Shown: positions 52,916 to 64,000 of the stretch, piece after piece
Numbering within the stretch: the first letter of the stretch is position 1
Layout: every line of letters begins with the position of its first letter
Assembly: GCF_029227915.1 (NCBI RefSeq)
Contig: NC_079879.1
Span: forward strand, 27,840,501-27,904,500
From: Hydractinia symbiolongicarpus
Lineage: Eukaryota > Cnidaria > Hydrozoa > Anthoathecata > Hydractiniidae
Length of the DNA: 64,000 nt
Reading direction: 5' to 3'
Notes under the pieces: generated by a model
What the model was told of the DNA's origin: nothing
What the model saw: the letters and a program-made list of their open reading frames with translations, nothing else
Database searches by the model: none
Program-made: the position numbers and the translations under genes

Positions 52916-53949
52916 TTTACTAGTACTTAGGGAGCTTGGGAAAAGTACGAAGTTTAAATCTGTGACGTTTCAATTGACCATTTGAGACAGGGTTAGTTAG
53001 TTAGTCAGGTATACCAACACTATCCTTCTCTCAGAGGAACGTGAAATCCCAAGGTCGATTTTTTCTTAAAAAATGATCCGAAAGAAAAAAACGACGGTTT
53101 TAAAGAATTTCCTACGCCTTCGGGCGCGGAAATTCAATAATATTCTAAAAAAATGAATCCTGCCAAAAATATTTGCATGAAACGAAAAAAAAAATTACAC
53201 GAAAAATAATTTTCGCACGAATTGCTCTTCATACCCCATCGCATGTAAATGCGCGAGGTCAGCAGTATTATTCTGATAATGTGCATGCGTAGATCAAAAG
53301 TCACGGCGCTTTTTACGACTGGGCGCAAAATGCAGTTGTATGGAAAGCGGCCTTAAAAGTGATTTTTTGATAGCAAAACAAAACTGAAATAGTCTCAAAG
53401 TCTTTTTCTGTTTTTACTGTTTACCATGTTGCTAATTTCTTGAAAATTATTTTTTCTACAGTGATTTTGTTCTAATGGAATTTGGCTTGTCTTATTCACC
53501 GCCCGAAGCTTGCGATAAATTCCCTTAAAAAGTTTCCTCTAAGGTATCTGCAAAGCCTTCATCAATAACTTTTTTTGAAAGGCCATCATACAAAAAAAAC
53601 GTACGGAAAATTGATCACGAAATGTTGACGAAAGCGACAACGTAAAAAAGATCAAAACAACTACTATCATATTGTGACAACATCACACTTATATTTGCTT
53701 TTTCTGTGTGTTTTTATCAGTTTGACTTTTTTTCAAAGATATCGTTTTACTAACTAACTTAAAATGGTACTTTGCGAGTCAAAGGGAAACCGGTAATTTG
53801 GTTTTCAGGGATTCACCCAATCTTCACTTACTTATTGGAAAGATTAGGTCGTAGATGACCCCGTCAACAATTCTTAACGTTGCTATTGTTGTGATTAAAA
53901 CCAACACAATATTACAATCGTTTACAACGTTTAATTACGATATTTTTAG

Positions 53950-53990
53950 AAATTTCAATTGAGAAAGAGGAAGCATCTCATATTCTTGTG
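53950..53990 (+). CDS. Coiled-coil kinase gene, 41-nt exon
   Basis: Acceptor TTTTTAG, donor CTTGTG|GTAAGT. Two leading bases complete the codon from exon 44746-44839, then I-S-I-E-K-E-E-A-S-H-I-L-V, ending in phase 0. Confidence 0.6.
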
Positions 53991-54199
53991 GTAAGTGAAA
54001 TCGTTACTTTTATACGTATAGTAATGCAAAAAAATATCTTTTACGAGCAAAATTAATTTTATCACAGAAAAACATTGGATAAATATAACAAGTTTTTCAA
54101 TTTTTCTTTATGTCTAACAGGAGCGTGAAATTCACGGGAAAGCTTGAGCAACAAAATATGTATGTATGTATGTTATTGTAACTTTTTCGTTTACTTCAG

Positions 54200-56464
54200 G
54201 ACAAAGTAGAATCTGTTGATGGGGCTGTTCTCTCCAAGACATTGGAAAAAACGGGAGACCAAATTACGCTAATGAAGAAACAATACAATCAAGAAGTAGA
54301 AAACTTAAGATCACAATTACGTGAAGATCAGCAGCAGGTATATACAATATCAGAGAGTTTGGAACAAGCTAGAGTTTTTCAAGAAGAGTTAGAAGCAAAA
54401 CGCGACGAAGTAATGTCGCTGCATGCACAGCTAGCAAAAACAAGAGAACAAAATATACAAGAGCTAGAAGAGCTGAGGATGAAACTAGTTGACAAGGAAG
54501 CTGAAATCGATCGTATAAAACTAAAACAACCAGAGGCTGGACGATTCTGCGCTGAAATTTCAGCTTTACAAAAACACTTAGTAATAAAGGATACAGATGT
54601 AACTTCTCTATATGCACAGTTAGCAAAAACAAGAAGTAAAAACTTGAAAGAGCAAGAGCAGCTAAGAACTGATCTATTAAACACAAGAGCTCAACTTGAA
54701 CTGTTTAAAGCGGATCATCCCGAGGTTAAACAACTTCGTTCTGACTTTGAAACCTCTCAAAAAAATTTAGTAGCAGCGAAAAAGAAAATTTTATTTGTTA
54801 ATGCCGAACTAGAAAAAGCAAGAACTGACAGTCAACAAGAGAAAGAGCAGTTGAGAAAAGACCTGGCTGACACAAGAGCTCAACTTGAACTGTTTAAAGC
54901 GGATCATACCGAAGTTAAACAACTTCGCGCTAATTTTGAAATTTCTCAAAAAGAATTATTAGCAAAGAATGAGAAAATTTTCTCAGTTAATGCCGAACTA
55001 GAAAAAGCAAGAACTGATAGTCAACAAGAGAAAGAGCAGTTGAGAAAAGACCTGGCTGACACAAGAGCTCAACTAGAAGTGTTAAAAGCGGATCATCCCG
55101 AGGTTAAACAACTTCGCGCTAATTTTGAAATTTCTCAAAAAGAATTAATAGCAAAGAATGAGAAGATTTTCTCAGTTAACGCAGAACTAGAAAAAGCAAG
55201 AACTGATAGTCAACAAGAAAAAGAGCAGTTGAGAAAAGACCTGGCTGACACAAGAGCTCAACTTGAACTGTTTAAAGCGGATCATACCGAAGTTAAACAA
55301 CTTCGCGCTAATTTTGAAATTTCTCAAAAAGAATTAATAGCAAAGAATGAGAAGATTTTCTCAGTTAACGCAGAACTAGAAAAAGCAAGAACTGATAGTC
55401 AACAAGAAAAAGAGCAGTTGAGAAAAGACCTGGCTGACACAAGAGCTGAACTTGAACTGTTAAAAGTGGATCATCCCGAGGTTAAACAACTTCGTTCTGA
55501 CTTTGAAACCTCTCAAAAAGAGTTAGTAGCAGCGAAAAAGAAAATTTTATTTGTTAATGCCGAACTAGAAAAAGCAAGAACTGACAGTCAACAAGAGAAA
55601 GAGCAGTTGAGAAAAGACCTGGCTGAAACAAGAGCTCAACTTGAACTGTTTAAAGCGGATCATACCGAAGTTAAACAACTTCGCGCTGACTTCCAAACCT
55701 CCCAAAAAGACTTTGTAAAAGATAATGAGAAACTCGCGTGCCTTACTAAAGAAACAGAAATAAATCAAAAGCAACAAAAAAAAGAACAACCAAAGAATCT
55801 AACACCTGAAGCGATAGCGGAGGTTAGTTCTTCCATAATTGACGCTAACGAATTAAAAAATTGCACAAAGGTTAACAAAAATAATTTCAATGATGAACAA
55901 AGCGCTCTTAGTGCTTGGGTTATAGATCGTTATGAAATAGTTATGACAGAACAAGTGATGGTGGAGGGGTCTTGGGGAAATGTTAAAGTTGGTCGACTTC
56001 AAGGTAATGGTGTGGCTGTCAAAAAAATTAATTCATTGATTCTTTCAAGTGACAATCGTGAACGGTTTGAACTTGACGTAACCATAGCATCACATTGCTG
56101 TCATTCACGCCTTGTGAAATTTATCGGCGCAACAAATGAAGATGGAGTACCATTATTTGTCATGGAACTTCTTGAGAGCGATTTACGAAGTTTGTTGTCA
56201 CGAGAATCGTTGGGAGATCGTGACTGTTTGCAAATAGGATTCGACACAATATGTGCATTAAATTATCTCCATCGGTGGAAACCTGCTCCTATCATTCATA
56301 GCGATGTCACTAGTTCGAATATAATGCTGTATCACGATGGAGATGGATGGAGAGGAAAACTAGCAGGTTATGAGGTGACTAATTCTTCTCGACTTTTCCT
56401 AATGCAGCATCCAGGAACTTCACTCTACTGTGCACCTGAAGCAGCTATCAATCAAACACCGAAG
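54200..56464 (+). CDS. Coiled-coil kinase gene, main exon (coiled coil and kinase N-lobe)
   Basis: Acceptor TTACTTCAG, donor CCGAAG|GTGAGT, open throughout in phase 0. The first 530 residues form a coiled coil. From 54662 to 55795 six units of exactly 63 residues (nine heptads, 189 bp) repeat nearly identically, each with LRKDLADTRAQLEL and VNAELEKARTDSQQEKEQ. The kinase domain starts at about 55920: EGSWGNVKVG (Gly loop), VAVKK (VAIK Lys), catalytic-loop HSDVTSSNIML at 56297-56329 (Asp and Asn kept), LAGYEV at 56360-56377 in place of DFG, and CAPEA. It resembles TKL-type kinases. The missing DFG Asp suggests a pseudokinase or altered metal binding. Confidence 0.85.
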
Positions 56465-57182
56465 GTGAGTGATATTTTTAGTTATTTTTTACCTGTTTTT
56501 ACATTGAATTCACCAATTTCTAAATATCAAGAGAAACGCGGAGTATAAAAAAAGACGGTAATTTCTGATTTGTAATAAATTTATTCCATTTTTTGCGCTT
56601 TGCAGAGAAGATTAACTTGAATTCCATATTTTTTATTTATTTTACAAAAATAATAGAGTAAGACCTGGATTTCCCAGCTGTTTATTCATATACCACCAAA
56701 TCTTCCAGAAGCAAAATTAGGCTAAAGTAGGTAATTTTTACTTATTAGAAATTTCAGTTAACGGAAGTAAATTTCTATTCCCTGTGGGGGCTTTGAATAA
56801 TCAGGAGTGTACTGTACATTGGGAAATGTTTTCAAAACCATAGAGTATAAAGACTTCCCTTAACGCTAAAGCTATAAAAATAAATTTAATTTTATTTTAT
56901 TTATTCCGCGATTATTTCAGTTGCGATTCAGTTCTCTGGTATTCAAGGGTTGTATGGGGTCATTGGGGATAGTTGAAAGTCATTGGGAGTCTTTCGGGAT
57001 CGTTTCACGGTTTACTGTTACCAAATACAGAATAGTCGATATTACTTAATGAGGATATGGACTTCGAAATTTTCCGTCATGTGTCAACTTTTTTTCTCGC
57101 TGACTGTGGTTTAAAAAATCATATAATAATGTCACAACACTTGACACATGCTTTGTTATACATGGTTAAATCTGTCTTTTAG

Positions 57183-57407
57183 CTTGACGTATACAGTTTC
57201 GGTGTTTTATTTTGTGAAATGTGTACACGAGAACTACCGGCACCTGAGCAACGTGAAGAACAAGTCAATATGGTCACCAACACTGCATACAAAAGTCTTA
57301 TCGAAGACTGCCTAAAAACATGTGTCGAAGATAGAATAGACAGTGAGAACGTATTATCAAGGTTTGAACGATGGAGATTTTTTAGGCTTGGCAATAATGG
57401 TTTTTAA
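57183..57407 (+). CDS. Coiled-coil kinase gene, last exon (kinase C-lobe)
   Basis: Acceptor CTTTTAG|CTTGAC, phase 0. It starts L-D-V-Y-S-F-G-V-L, the D-x-Y-S-F-G motif of kinase subdomain IX, and ends after FERWRFFRLGNNGF at 57407. The intron 56465-57182 has GT..AG ends. A closely similar exon lies inverted at 61205-61405. Confidence 0.85.
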   Translation, partial: LDVYSFGVLFCEMCTRELPAPEQREEQVNMVTNTAYKSLIEDCLKTCVEDRIDSENVLSRFERWRFFRLGNNGF

Positions 57408-60400
57408 ATCTACTTAGACTACCTTAATAGTTTGTCAGTCGCAAAATTTAATACTGCATGAAGTGTGGGAAATTGAAGGGGAGCCGTGGAAAATCTCTAA
57501 TGATCTGTAAATCTTTTGAAAGATTCGTATAAGGTAAACAATCTATAAATACTGATATCGCAAAAAACAGTTCCGCAGTATTTTTCTATGAAGGCTGAGT
57601 CGTAAAAATTGATTTTGCAATTTGCAATTTTTTAAGGGGTCAATTTTAATTTAGTCGTTTTTTTTATACTGATCAGAATATAAAAATGGCGAAAGCACAT
57701 TCGCCATTTTTAATGAATATTAGGACTTTTGGATGGATAACTATAGGGCGCTTCCAAAGTGTCATAGAGTGGTTACGTTGGAACTTTGTCTCGTGAGACT
57801 TAGCTATTCGCGATTTCAGATGTTGTTAAAGTTTTTTTGAGAGAATTTTTTTTAATTTTTATATTCGCAAAGCTTTTCCAAAGTTTTTGTCTCGCAAAAG
57901 TTTCTCCGATAAAATGTACTAAAACTGTAAATTTTTGGAACCTGGTATGTTTTTTATACAAATATATATATCATATTTGACACCTAGACGCCTAATATAT
58001 TTTTGTTAAAATGCTTTTTTTAATGATCTATCTGTATCAAAATTTTTGATACGAGAAACATGGTAAAGCGTATATAATTTATTTTTTGTTGGGGATCTTT
58101 TAAGCTCTTCTAGAAGACATTTATTATTTTTTTAATTAAGACTTAATCCTAGAGGCCGTGCTAAAGCATGTTGATAACGTCACGTGGTGATTTTACGCAC
58201 GAACTTTCTTTCATGTATTATCATCGAAACAGGCTCGCTTAAAATCTTATTTCACCCACAGGGAATCTTGGTAAAATCAAGTGAGATCTCAATTACCTGA
58301 GCTGACCCTCGTTTAGTACGAGAACGCTTTATTTCTTAAAGCTTACTGTACATTGCGCTACCGCAACAATAAACTTGGTGTGCATACTCGCGACAAGAAT
58401 TTTGAAATAACGAAAAGTGATTACAAACTATTCAAGCCACTGCTAGCATAACGTTGCATTTTTTTAAGATAACGTTAAGGAAAAATATGAAAAAATTAGA
58501 ACTTGGAAATGTTTCCCAAGTATTTATACCAAACTATATAGTCTTTAAAAACAAATTTTCGTAATACTTTTGTCGGTGTCATTTGGCGTCTTGTTAGCAG
58601 AGAATCGTGTTCACGAGAAAATAAAAATAAAAAAAAAATTATTTTTTTTTTATTTTTTTTTGCGTTCACAGCGTTACTATAAAGATTTTTGATTATTGTT
58701 TAACGCAAATATGCACACAAGGATTATCGTTGCGTTAGCGTGCAATGAAAACCAAGCTTTAGAATAGCCACTGAAATTGACAGTGTATTTATTATTATTA
58801 TTATCGTAATTTCGTTAGTGTTTAATTAAACAGATACTATCTGCCCAGAGAAAACACAGCATCTTGGATGACACTGTGCGCGGAAGAAAGGGTTTGGTTG
58901 TCAATGCAGCTTGACAGAAGTTTGTATGGCCGCATATACTGTTTTCAAAACTAGACGCAAGTCCGCTAGTTACACTGCAAAGATCGCACAGCCCATAAAA
59001 TAATTTAAGGAGCGGAGTAACAAAATCAACCTAGACAGCCTGTGATTGCTCACACCACGGTGATGAGCGGCTGCCACTTGTTATGTGAGCACCTGAGTTA
59101 CCTGTTCTTCGAAACCGAGTAGATATGTCAGGGTACAACGAACTAGCTGAATTGCCGTCTTTCAATAGTGTTTTTCTTGCGCATAATAATCAAAAAACAA
59201 ACAAAAGATTAAGTACCCATTAAGCGGACAGTTGAGTGAAGTCATTATTTTAAGAGTTATGCGTAGCTATAGCTAGCTAGCTATGCATGATAATACTATT
59301 GTTAGATAGAAATGGTTATAAGTCAGGACACTTGATTCTATATTCACAAAATTGCAGCCTTTGTATATGTGTTAAAAAAGGTAAATCTTGTTTTAGTTAC
59401 GTATATACTTGAACCTCAATATTTACAAATTTGGATAAAAATACCCCTCAAACATATGGCTGAAAAACTAAAAGTAAAAGCCAATCATGCGTTCTAGTAA
59501 GTCGCGCAGAAAAGATCTTTGCTCTAGTCGCATTATTTGACATGCGCTAAAAAACAAATTTTGCCGGCACACGAAAAGTCAAAATGGCGTAATCACGCTT
59601 AACGTTAAAAGCGTTACTTTAACACTAATTATTATCATCGCCTTAGTGTTGATATCATTACAAACAAATATATATTAGCGTTATTAATTTTATAGCGCTG
59701 AGTGTTAGGGCTAAGGTATTAGTGCCTTCAACGCTAATTAACGTTAAGTGTTTGTTATTAAATTTCCCTGGACAAATAAATACTTGAATAAGTCCTGTGG
59801 GAGCTAATTTTCCAGAAATGTTTTTTTTTTTGAGAACTGGAACTTATTGAAAGGGAGGGTTAGGGTTATTGGAAGGAAGGAGTTTAATCCAGTATTTATG
59901 ATAATGTACTTTCATTTTTCACGTACATATATATATATACGTTGTTTATTAAACATCAGTATAACTACAAAAATAATCCATCACCGAAAAAGAAGCTTTT
60001 GCCATCGGTTGGAGTTTTGCAAAATTACACATTTACTAATACCCCGTTCGCACCTAAAGTTAAAAACATGCTTTAATGTGGTTTTATAAAACCATGTTTT
60101 TTATATACCCGTTCATACCACAGTAGAACCTGTTTTAACGAAGCCAGTTGTAATAAAACTAGTTTTAATAAAATAATTGTTTTTATGAATGCTTGACAGC
60201 CTAAATATTCAGCTTAGGGACATTGTAAAACAATAGCCATTTTTATGATGTCATGAATTTTTATTAATTTGCCTTTCTTAATTTCTATTTAATGAAGTAA
60301 GGCTACTGAAGTTTCACCCTAAACGCCAAATTTACTTAAGACGCGCTGCAATGGCCTTATAATTTTTCAAAAAGGCCGCCTACGCTTTAAGCAAAAATCT

Positions 60401-61204
60401 GTCAGACTGTTGAATCATTCAGTGAAATTTTTGACGAAAATTTCGTGAGCGCAGATGTATGTCTTTCTTGTTAAACTTTGTTATGTTACTTATGCTATAA
60501 CCTTTAACAAACATGGAAGAATTTTTTTTAAATGGAAAAATATAATTTACAAATGTCGGTAACATTTAAATCACGTCATACATACGAGATTACGGCACGT
60601 GTCATCAAGCGTAGTGTATTAATGAAATGTTGTAATAGAATAGGGGTAAAATTTAATTGTAGTAAAACGACGTCATTGCTGCATTTAAATTTCGCTCCCA
60701 ATATCAAGCCTGTACTTCACTCAAGGAGTCCACACATCGCTTTAGAAACATCTTGGTAACCACCTGGTCATTATCATATATTAATTATTATTATTATTTA
60801 CCTGGGACAGCCTCTTCAGTTCCTAATAGAACTGTTATCAATGAGGGTCATGCAAAAGGGATCCTAGTGCTTTTCAAGCTTTCATTTGATCTACGAAAGG
60901 CGTGCAAGGCACGAAAAATGTAAATATAGCTTATAATCAATATTAGCTTATAATCAATTATCTTACAATACTTTTAATAGAATTAAAAAAAAATCACAAT
61001 AAACAAAATTTTGATGTCGAAACCTCAAGTGACTGGTCATGAATAATACAGGTATAACTTCTTTCAAAACATAAACGTCTCTTCAGTGAAGATGATCTCC
61101 GTAAAATTTGAAAAACTCTCTAAAATTTGGCACTGTTACCGGTGTTAAAAGTATGTTACAGTAATTTAGTTTGAGTATTTCGAAGAAGTTTGTTAAATTT
61201 TTAA
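57408..61204. other. Intergenic between tail-to-tail kinase genes
   Basis: AT-rich, with A/T runs at 58620-58670, an (AT)n patch at 59926-59938 and a small inverted-repeat element at about 59591-59751. Open frames at 59847 and 60532 are short and show no motif or splice context. No gene supported. Confidence 0.5.
59591..59751. mobile_element. Possible short MITE
   Basis: CACGCTTAACGTTAAAAGCG at the left and an inverse with two differences at the right (CGCTAATTAACGTTAAGTG). Interior AT-rich. No clear target duplication seen. Confidence 0.4.
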
Positions 61205-61405
61205 TTAATTCATCCATCTTTCAAAAATCAGCAGTACATCTTGACTGTCTAATCTATTTTCAATATTCTCCACCAAACAGCGTTGGATAAGATCTTTGTA
61301 ATTCGTATTGGTTACCATATCGACTTGTTCTTGACGCTGTTCAGGTACTGGTAATTCTTGTGTACACATTTCACAAAATAATACACCAAAACTATAGACG
61401 TCAAG
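61205..61405 (-). CDS. Last exon of a paralogous kinase gene
   Basis: On the minus strand, after an acceptor CATTTTTTAG, it reads L-D-V-Y-S-F-G-V-L-F-C-E-M-C-T and continues with LPVPEQRQEQVDMVTNTNY to a stop at 61205, with clear similarity along its length to exon 57183-57407. It is open in exactly the expected frame, so selection has kept it. Its upstream exons would lie to the right. I see none before 64000, so they are beyond the window or the gene is a partial duplicate. Confidence 0.75.
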   Translation of the reverse strand, partial: LDVYSFGVLFCEMCTQELPVPEQRQEQVDMVTNTNYKDLIQRCLVENIENRLDSQDVLLIFERWMN

Positions 61406-64000
61406 CTAAAAAATGAAAGGTATACTTCGTATACTTAAATGTTTTAAAAACTATACTATTAAAATCACTTAAGGCAATTTAGTTATGAATTTGTTCCTCC
61501 TACCCATCCATTTTATTCTCCAGAGATTATTCTCTACCTTCAGCGGTTTATTTTCAAAGACTTTTGTTCTAGATGAGGTATAAACCAGGAAAATTTTGAC
61601 CTCTACTTCTTCTTTATAACGAGAACATGTAAAAAGTTCTTTCCATTTTTGAAATGCAAGTGGGATTTTTTACATTTTGTCGGAGCTGGTTGGAAAATTT
61701 TGGAAATATTTGTTCTGTTATATAATGTGGAAGTAAAAGAGATGAAAAAATTCAAATAAACTAAAAAAAAAGTTTAAAAATGTCATCAAACTTGTTGTTG
61801 TCAAATTACTTTTTTATTTCGCCTAGCTACTGTGAAAGGTTTTATTTTATTTTATTTTATTTTCTCCTTCCTTTGATGGAGTGGTTAAACTACCCTACCC
61901 CTTAAAATTCAGACCCAATATACCCCCTTCCTAAAATAGAGTTAAATGAGAATCAACTTTACCCAAGAAAGAAGTACTATGCTCAAATAAAAAAAAAATT
62001 TCAAAATAATCGAGTGCCTACTACACTTTTAATAGTAAAAAACGGAAGAAAAAAGTAGTTATTGTTAACCCTATTCGGTCCAGTTCTTTTTGTTATGCTG
62101 CATGATTATGATACTTCTTTTGACTTTTTTCATACTTATCAATTTTATGCCAAATTGTTAGGTGCCATACCTCTCAAAGCCTTAGATATTGGCAATTACT
62201 TAAAACTACACCTTCGGTTAAAATTATCCTTAGAACCTGAAACTTAAAAGACAACTTTTCATCAATACAAATCATTCTGTAACTTATGGACACGTGATTG
62301 ATCCGATTTGCTAATTTTATTGAATTTTACTTGAAAATCGAGAAAAACCGCATTCCAGGCGCTATTTAAAAACCGACAAATATTTAAAAAAAAATTTATT
62401 GGCTGTAAGAAACTTTAAACAAAATTTGAAAATTCGCTCTAGAACTTAAGTAATTGAATTTTAAGCAGATAGTGGCTGTTTTGACAAATTTAACACTCCC
62501 GATGACGTCACAAAAACAGTGCTGACATAAGCAAAAATTTGTTACTGCCATTTTATTGTGTGTGACGTACCATACCCCTAATTATAACATGTTTAAGAAA
62601 CCCTGGACCGAATAGAGTTAAGCATGTAAGTACAGTTAAACTTTACTATAATTCCATTTCAATATGTGTAAAAATACATTATGTTAGAGTACCACATAAC
62701 ACAATTAATTCATTTATTTCTTTGTTAGTCTGAAAAAATCCGATGATTTGATTGGTTTACGGCTTATTAAACCAGGGCTTTGTATATAGCAATACTAACC
62801 GGTTTGGGAAGCCATTATAAAAATGGTAACATAAAAGCGTAAAGAAATAAAAATATTTCCATAGCACAGAAAAAATATAAAAGTACGTCACCTAAAACCA
62901 ACTTTTTGTTTCCATTCATATAAACAATGATTTGAAATTGTTTTGTGAACTTACAAAAGTTTAAAATCGAACGATCTTAAATTCTAAAAGTATAAAAATC
63001 GAACATGCGTTTTAATTCTTCCTTGGTGGCTTGGAAATATCAACTTAAAAAAATAGCTTTGTTGTTTTTTGTTCACAAAGGAATGTTTATTTTCAGATAA
63101 GATGCAGTCAGGTAATAAAACGGATACTGACCGGTTTTGATGTTGGACTGTAAAATACAAAGCCCTCGGTCAGGGCAACCTCGTCCCCAGGGCTTGTTAG
63201 GCTTTTTATATTTGGACGGCCTGAACAAGGCCCTGGCCCTGGCTGGTCACGTGACAAATTTGATTGGCCGTAAGAACTCGCATAATTAAAACGCGTCCCG
63301 CGAGTGATATTAGAGGCAAAATTATGTGGCGAGAAAAAATCAAAATTCGAGAACTTTTCGTGGTGATGGACCGCGGATTAGCAATTCAAAAAGTAGCTCT
63401 TTAAAAATGGTGGCTGTTATTTTGTGGGTGTTGCGTTTGGTTTGGTTTTTGATGTTGTTCTACTAGCTAAATGTAGCTAGATTCAAAATTTTGGAAAAAC
63501 ATTATTTTTGATATGGAACTGCAACAGTTCTGAAAGTATTTTACCAGAAAGAAGATTAACAATAACTGGTTGAAAGCAGGTTTGAGCATCTTGTGTTGCT
63601 AAAAACTCACACTGTTAAATGAACTGAAGAAGGAACGAACTTCACAAGCGATCAAAACTGTCATACATATATAGCTAGCTATATGTAACATAATGTTTAG
63701 CTATGGAAAAGTAAGTGCATATCATCTTGTGTGCTAGGGTAGACTTAAAAATTCTTATTAATATTTAATATTTTGCTTTATGATTTCTTGTTCCTGCATT
63801 GAATATGGGTAGGCCTCGTATCCTACACAGGAACCTTAGGCTATGTACCATTTTGTGTTCTGTTAAAGTATTACTTTGTAATTTGTGTTCTCACTGTACT
63901 TTCAACATTCATCATTATTGTATGATATTCTTGTGTATGGACAATATATACAAATCCTTGTCAGTAAAACCCTTACAGTAGTTTTGTTTGTTCTGTTGTA
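61406..64000. other. Right flank: intron or intergenic sequence
   Basis: No coding motif found on either strand. It contains the MITE copy 62069-62617 and, at about 63171-63260, a CCTCGTCCCCAGGGC-type sequence reminiscent of dispersed invertebrate repeats. If the 61205 exon belongs to a full gene, this is its last intron. Confidence 0.5.
62069..62617. mobile_element. TTAA-flanked MITE, copy 2 (inverted)
   Basis: 549 bp, CCCTATTCGGTCCAG at the left, inverse of CTCTATTCGGTCCAG at the right, TTAA at 62065-62068 and 62618-62621. The interior is colinear with copy 1 read in reverse. Confidence 0.85.

Larger units (their letters stand above)
46730..53351. mobile_element. IS3EU-like DNA transposon with HECT gene
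   Basis: Terminal repeats GCCGGTTTCCATACAGCTGC (46730) and GCCGCTTTCCATACAACTGC (minus strand from 53351) extend about 55 bp inwards (CATTTTGCGCC, then GTCGTAAAA). Flanks CCTAAAA and CTTAAAA are a possible 7-bp duplication with one mismatch. Inside are a DDE integrase-type transposase (+) and a convergent HECT-type gene (-). I know this gene pair from eukaryotic transposons called IS3EU; the name is from memory and unverified. Confidence 0.75.

Noticed and set aside
54369-54686. Minus-strand hydrophobic frames
   Set aside because: They mirror the repetitive coiled-coil exon on the plus strand.
63171-63260. CCTCGTCCCCAGGGC-type sequence as a MITE end
   Set aside because: It is reminiscent of dispersed repeats, but I could not find a matching inverted end or target duplication in the window.

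Overview
The window looks like a piece of an AT-rich invertebrate nuclear genome, most likely a cnidarian or similar metazoan. The signs are spliced genes with GT..AG introns, tRNA-derived SINEs, TTAA-flanked MITEs, Helitron-like tandem copies, and Polinton/Maverick elements. I could run no database search, so the species and every family name rest on motif recognition.

Layout. (1) Positions 1-1687 hold nothing I can support. (2) Positions 1688-35445 are a nest of three Polinton/Maverick (adintovirus-like) elements. P1 is the outer one (about 15.7 kb once the inserts are subtracted). It carries, left to right, a helical-repeat protein, small zinc-ribbon and DUF5871-like genes, structural genes (candidate minor capsid, major capsid), a retroviral-type DD35E integrase, an MSV199/DUF3627-type nuclease, an A32/FtsK-like packaging ATPase, HNH/zinc-ribbon genes, small membrane proteins and a protein-primed DNA polymerase B. 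P2 (10890-22632) is a second, diverged Polinton inserted inside P1's ATPase gene just after its Walker A motif, with a duplicated TGTGTT. It lacks polB. P3 (29083-35429) is a short internally deleted Polinton inserted in the opposite orientation 16 bp from P1's right end, with a duplicated TACATT. It kept polB, small membrane genes and the terminal repeat gene, and lost capsid, integrase and ATPase. Nearly all element genes carry stops or frameshifts, so this is a fossil. Comparing the copies still shows a conserved architecture: palindromes at gene starts, hairpins at gene ends, and a TAATAAA-type box right at the ATG.

(3) Positions 35546-41115 are head-to-tail copies of a Helitron-like element (3' hairpin plus CTAG, next copy starting TC), with a long (CTGT)n tract and three tRNA-derived SINEs. 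(4) Positions 41.5-57.4 kb hold a host gene of at least six exons in consistent phase. It encodes a low-complexity N-terminus, a long coiled coil built from six near-identical 63-residue units, and a TKL-like kinase domain whose DFG motif is replaced. Its large intron (44840-53949) contains a 6.6-kb IS3EU-like DNA transposon (46730-53351) with a DDE integrase-type transposase and a convergent HECT-type ubiquitin-ligase gene. (5) Positions 57.4-64 kb are mostly empty, with a TTAA-flanked MITE and, at 61205-61405 on the minus strand, the last exon of a paralogous kinase gene lying tail-to-tail with the first.

How the parts work together: in a living Polinton, polB would copy the element, the integrase would insert it with a 6-bp duplication, and the capsid proteins and ATPase would form and fill a particle. 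Here these functions are split among three decayed copies, none of which appears autonomous.
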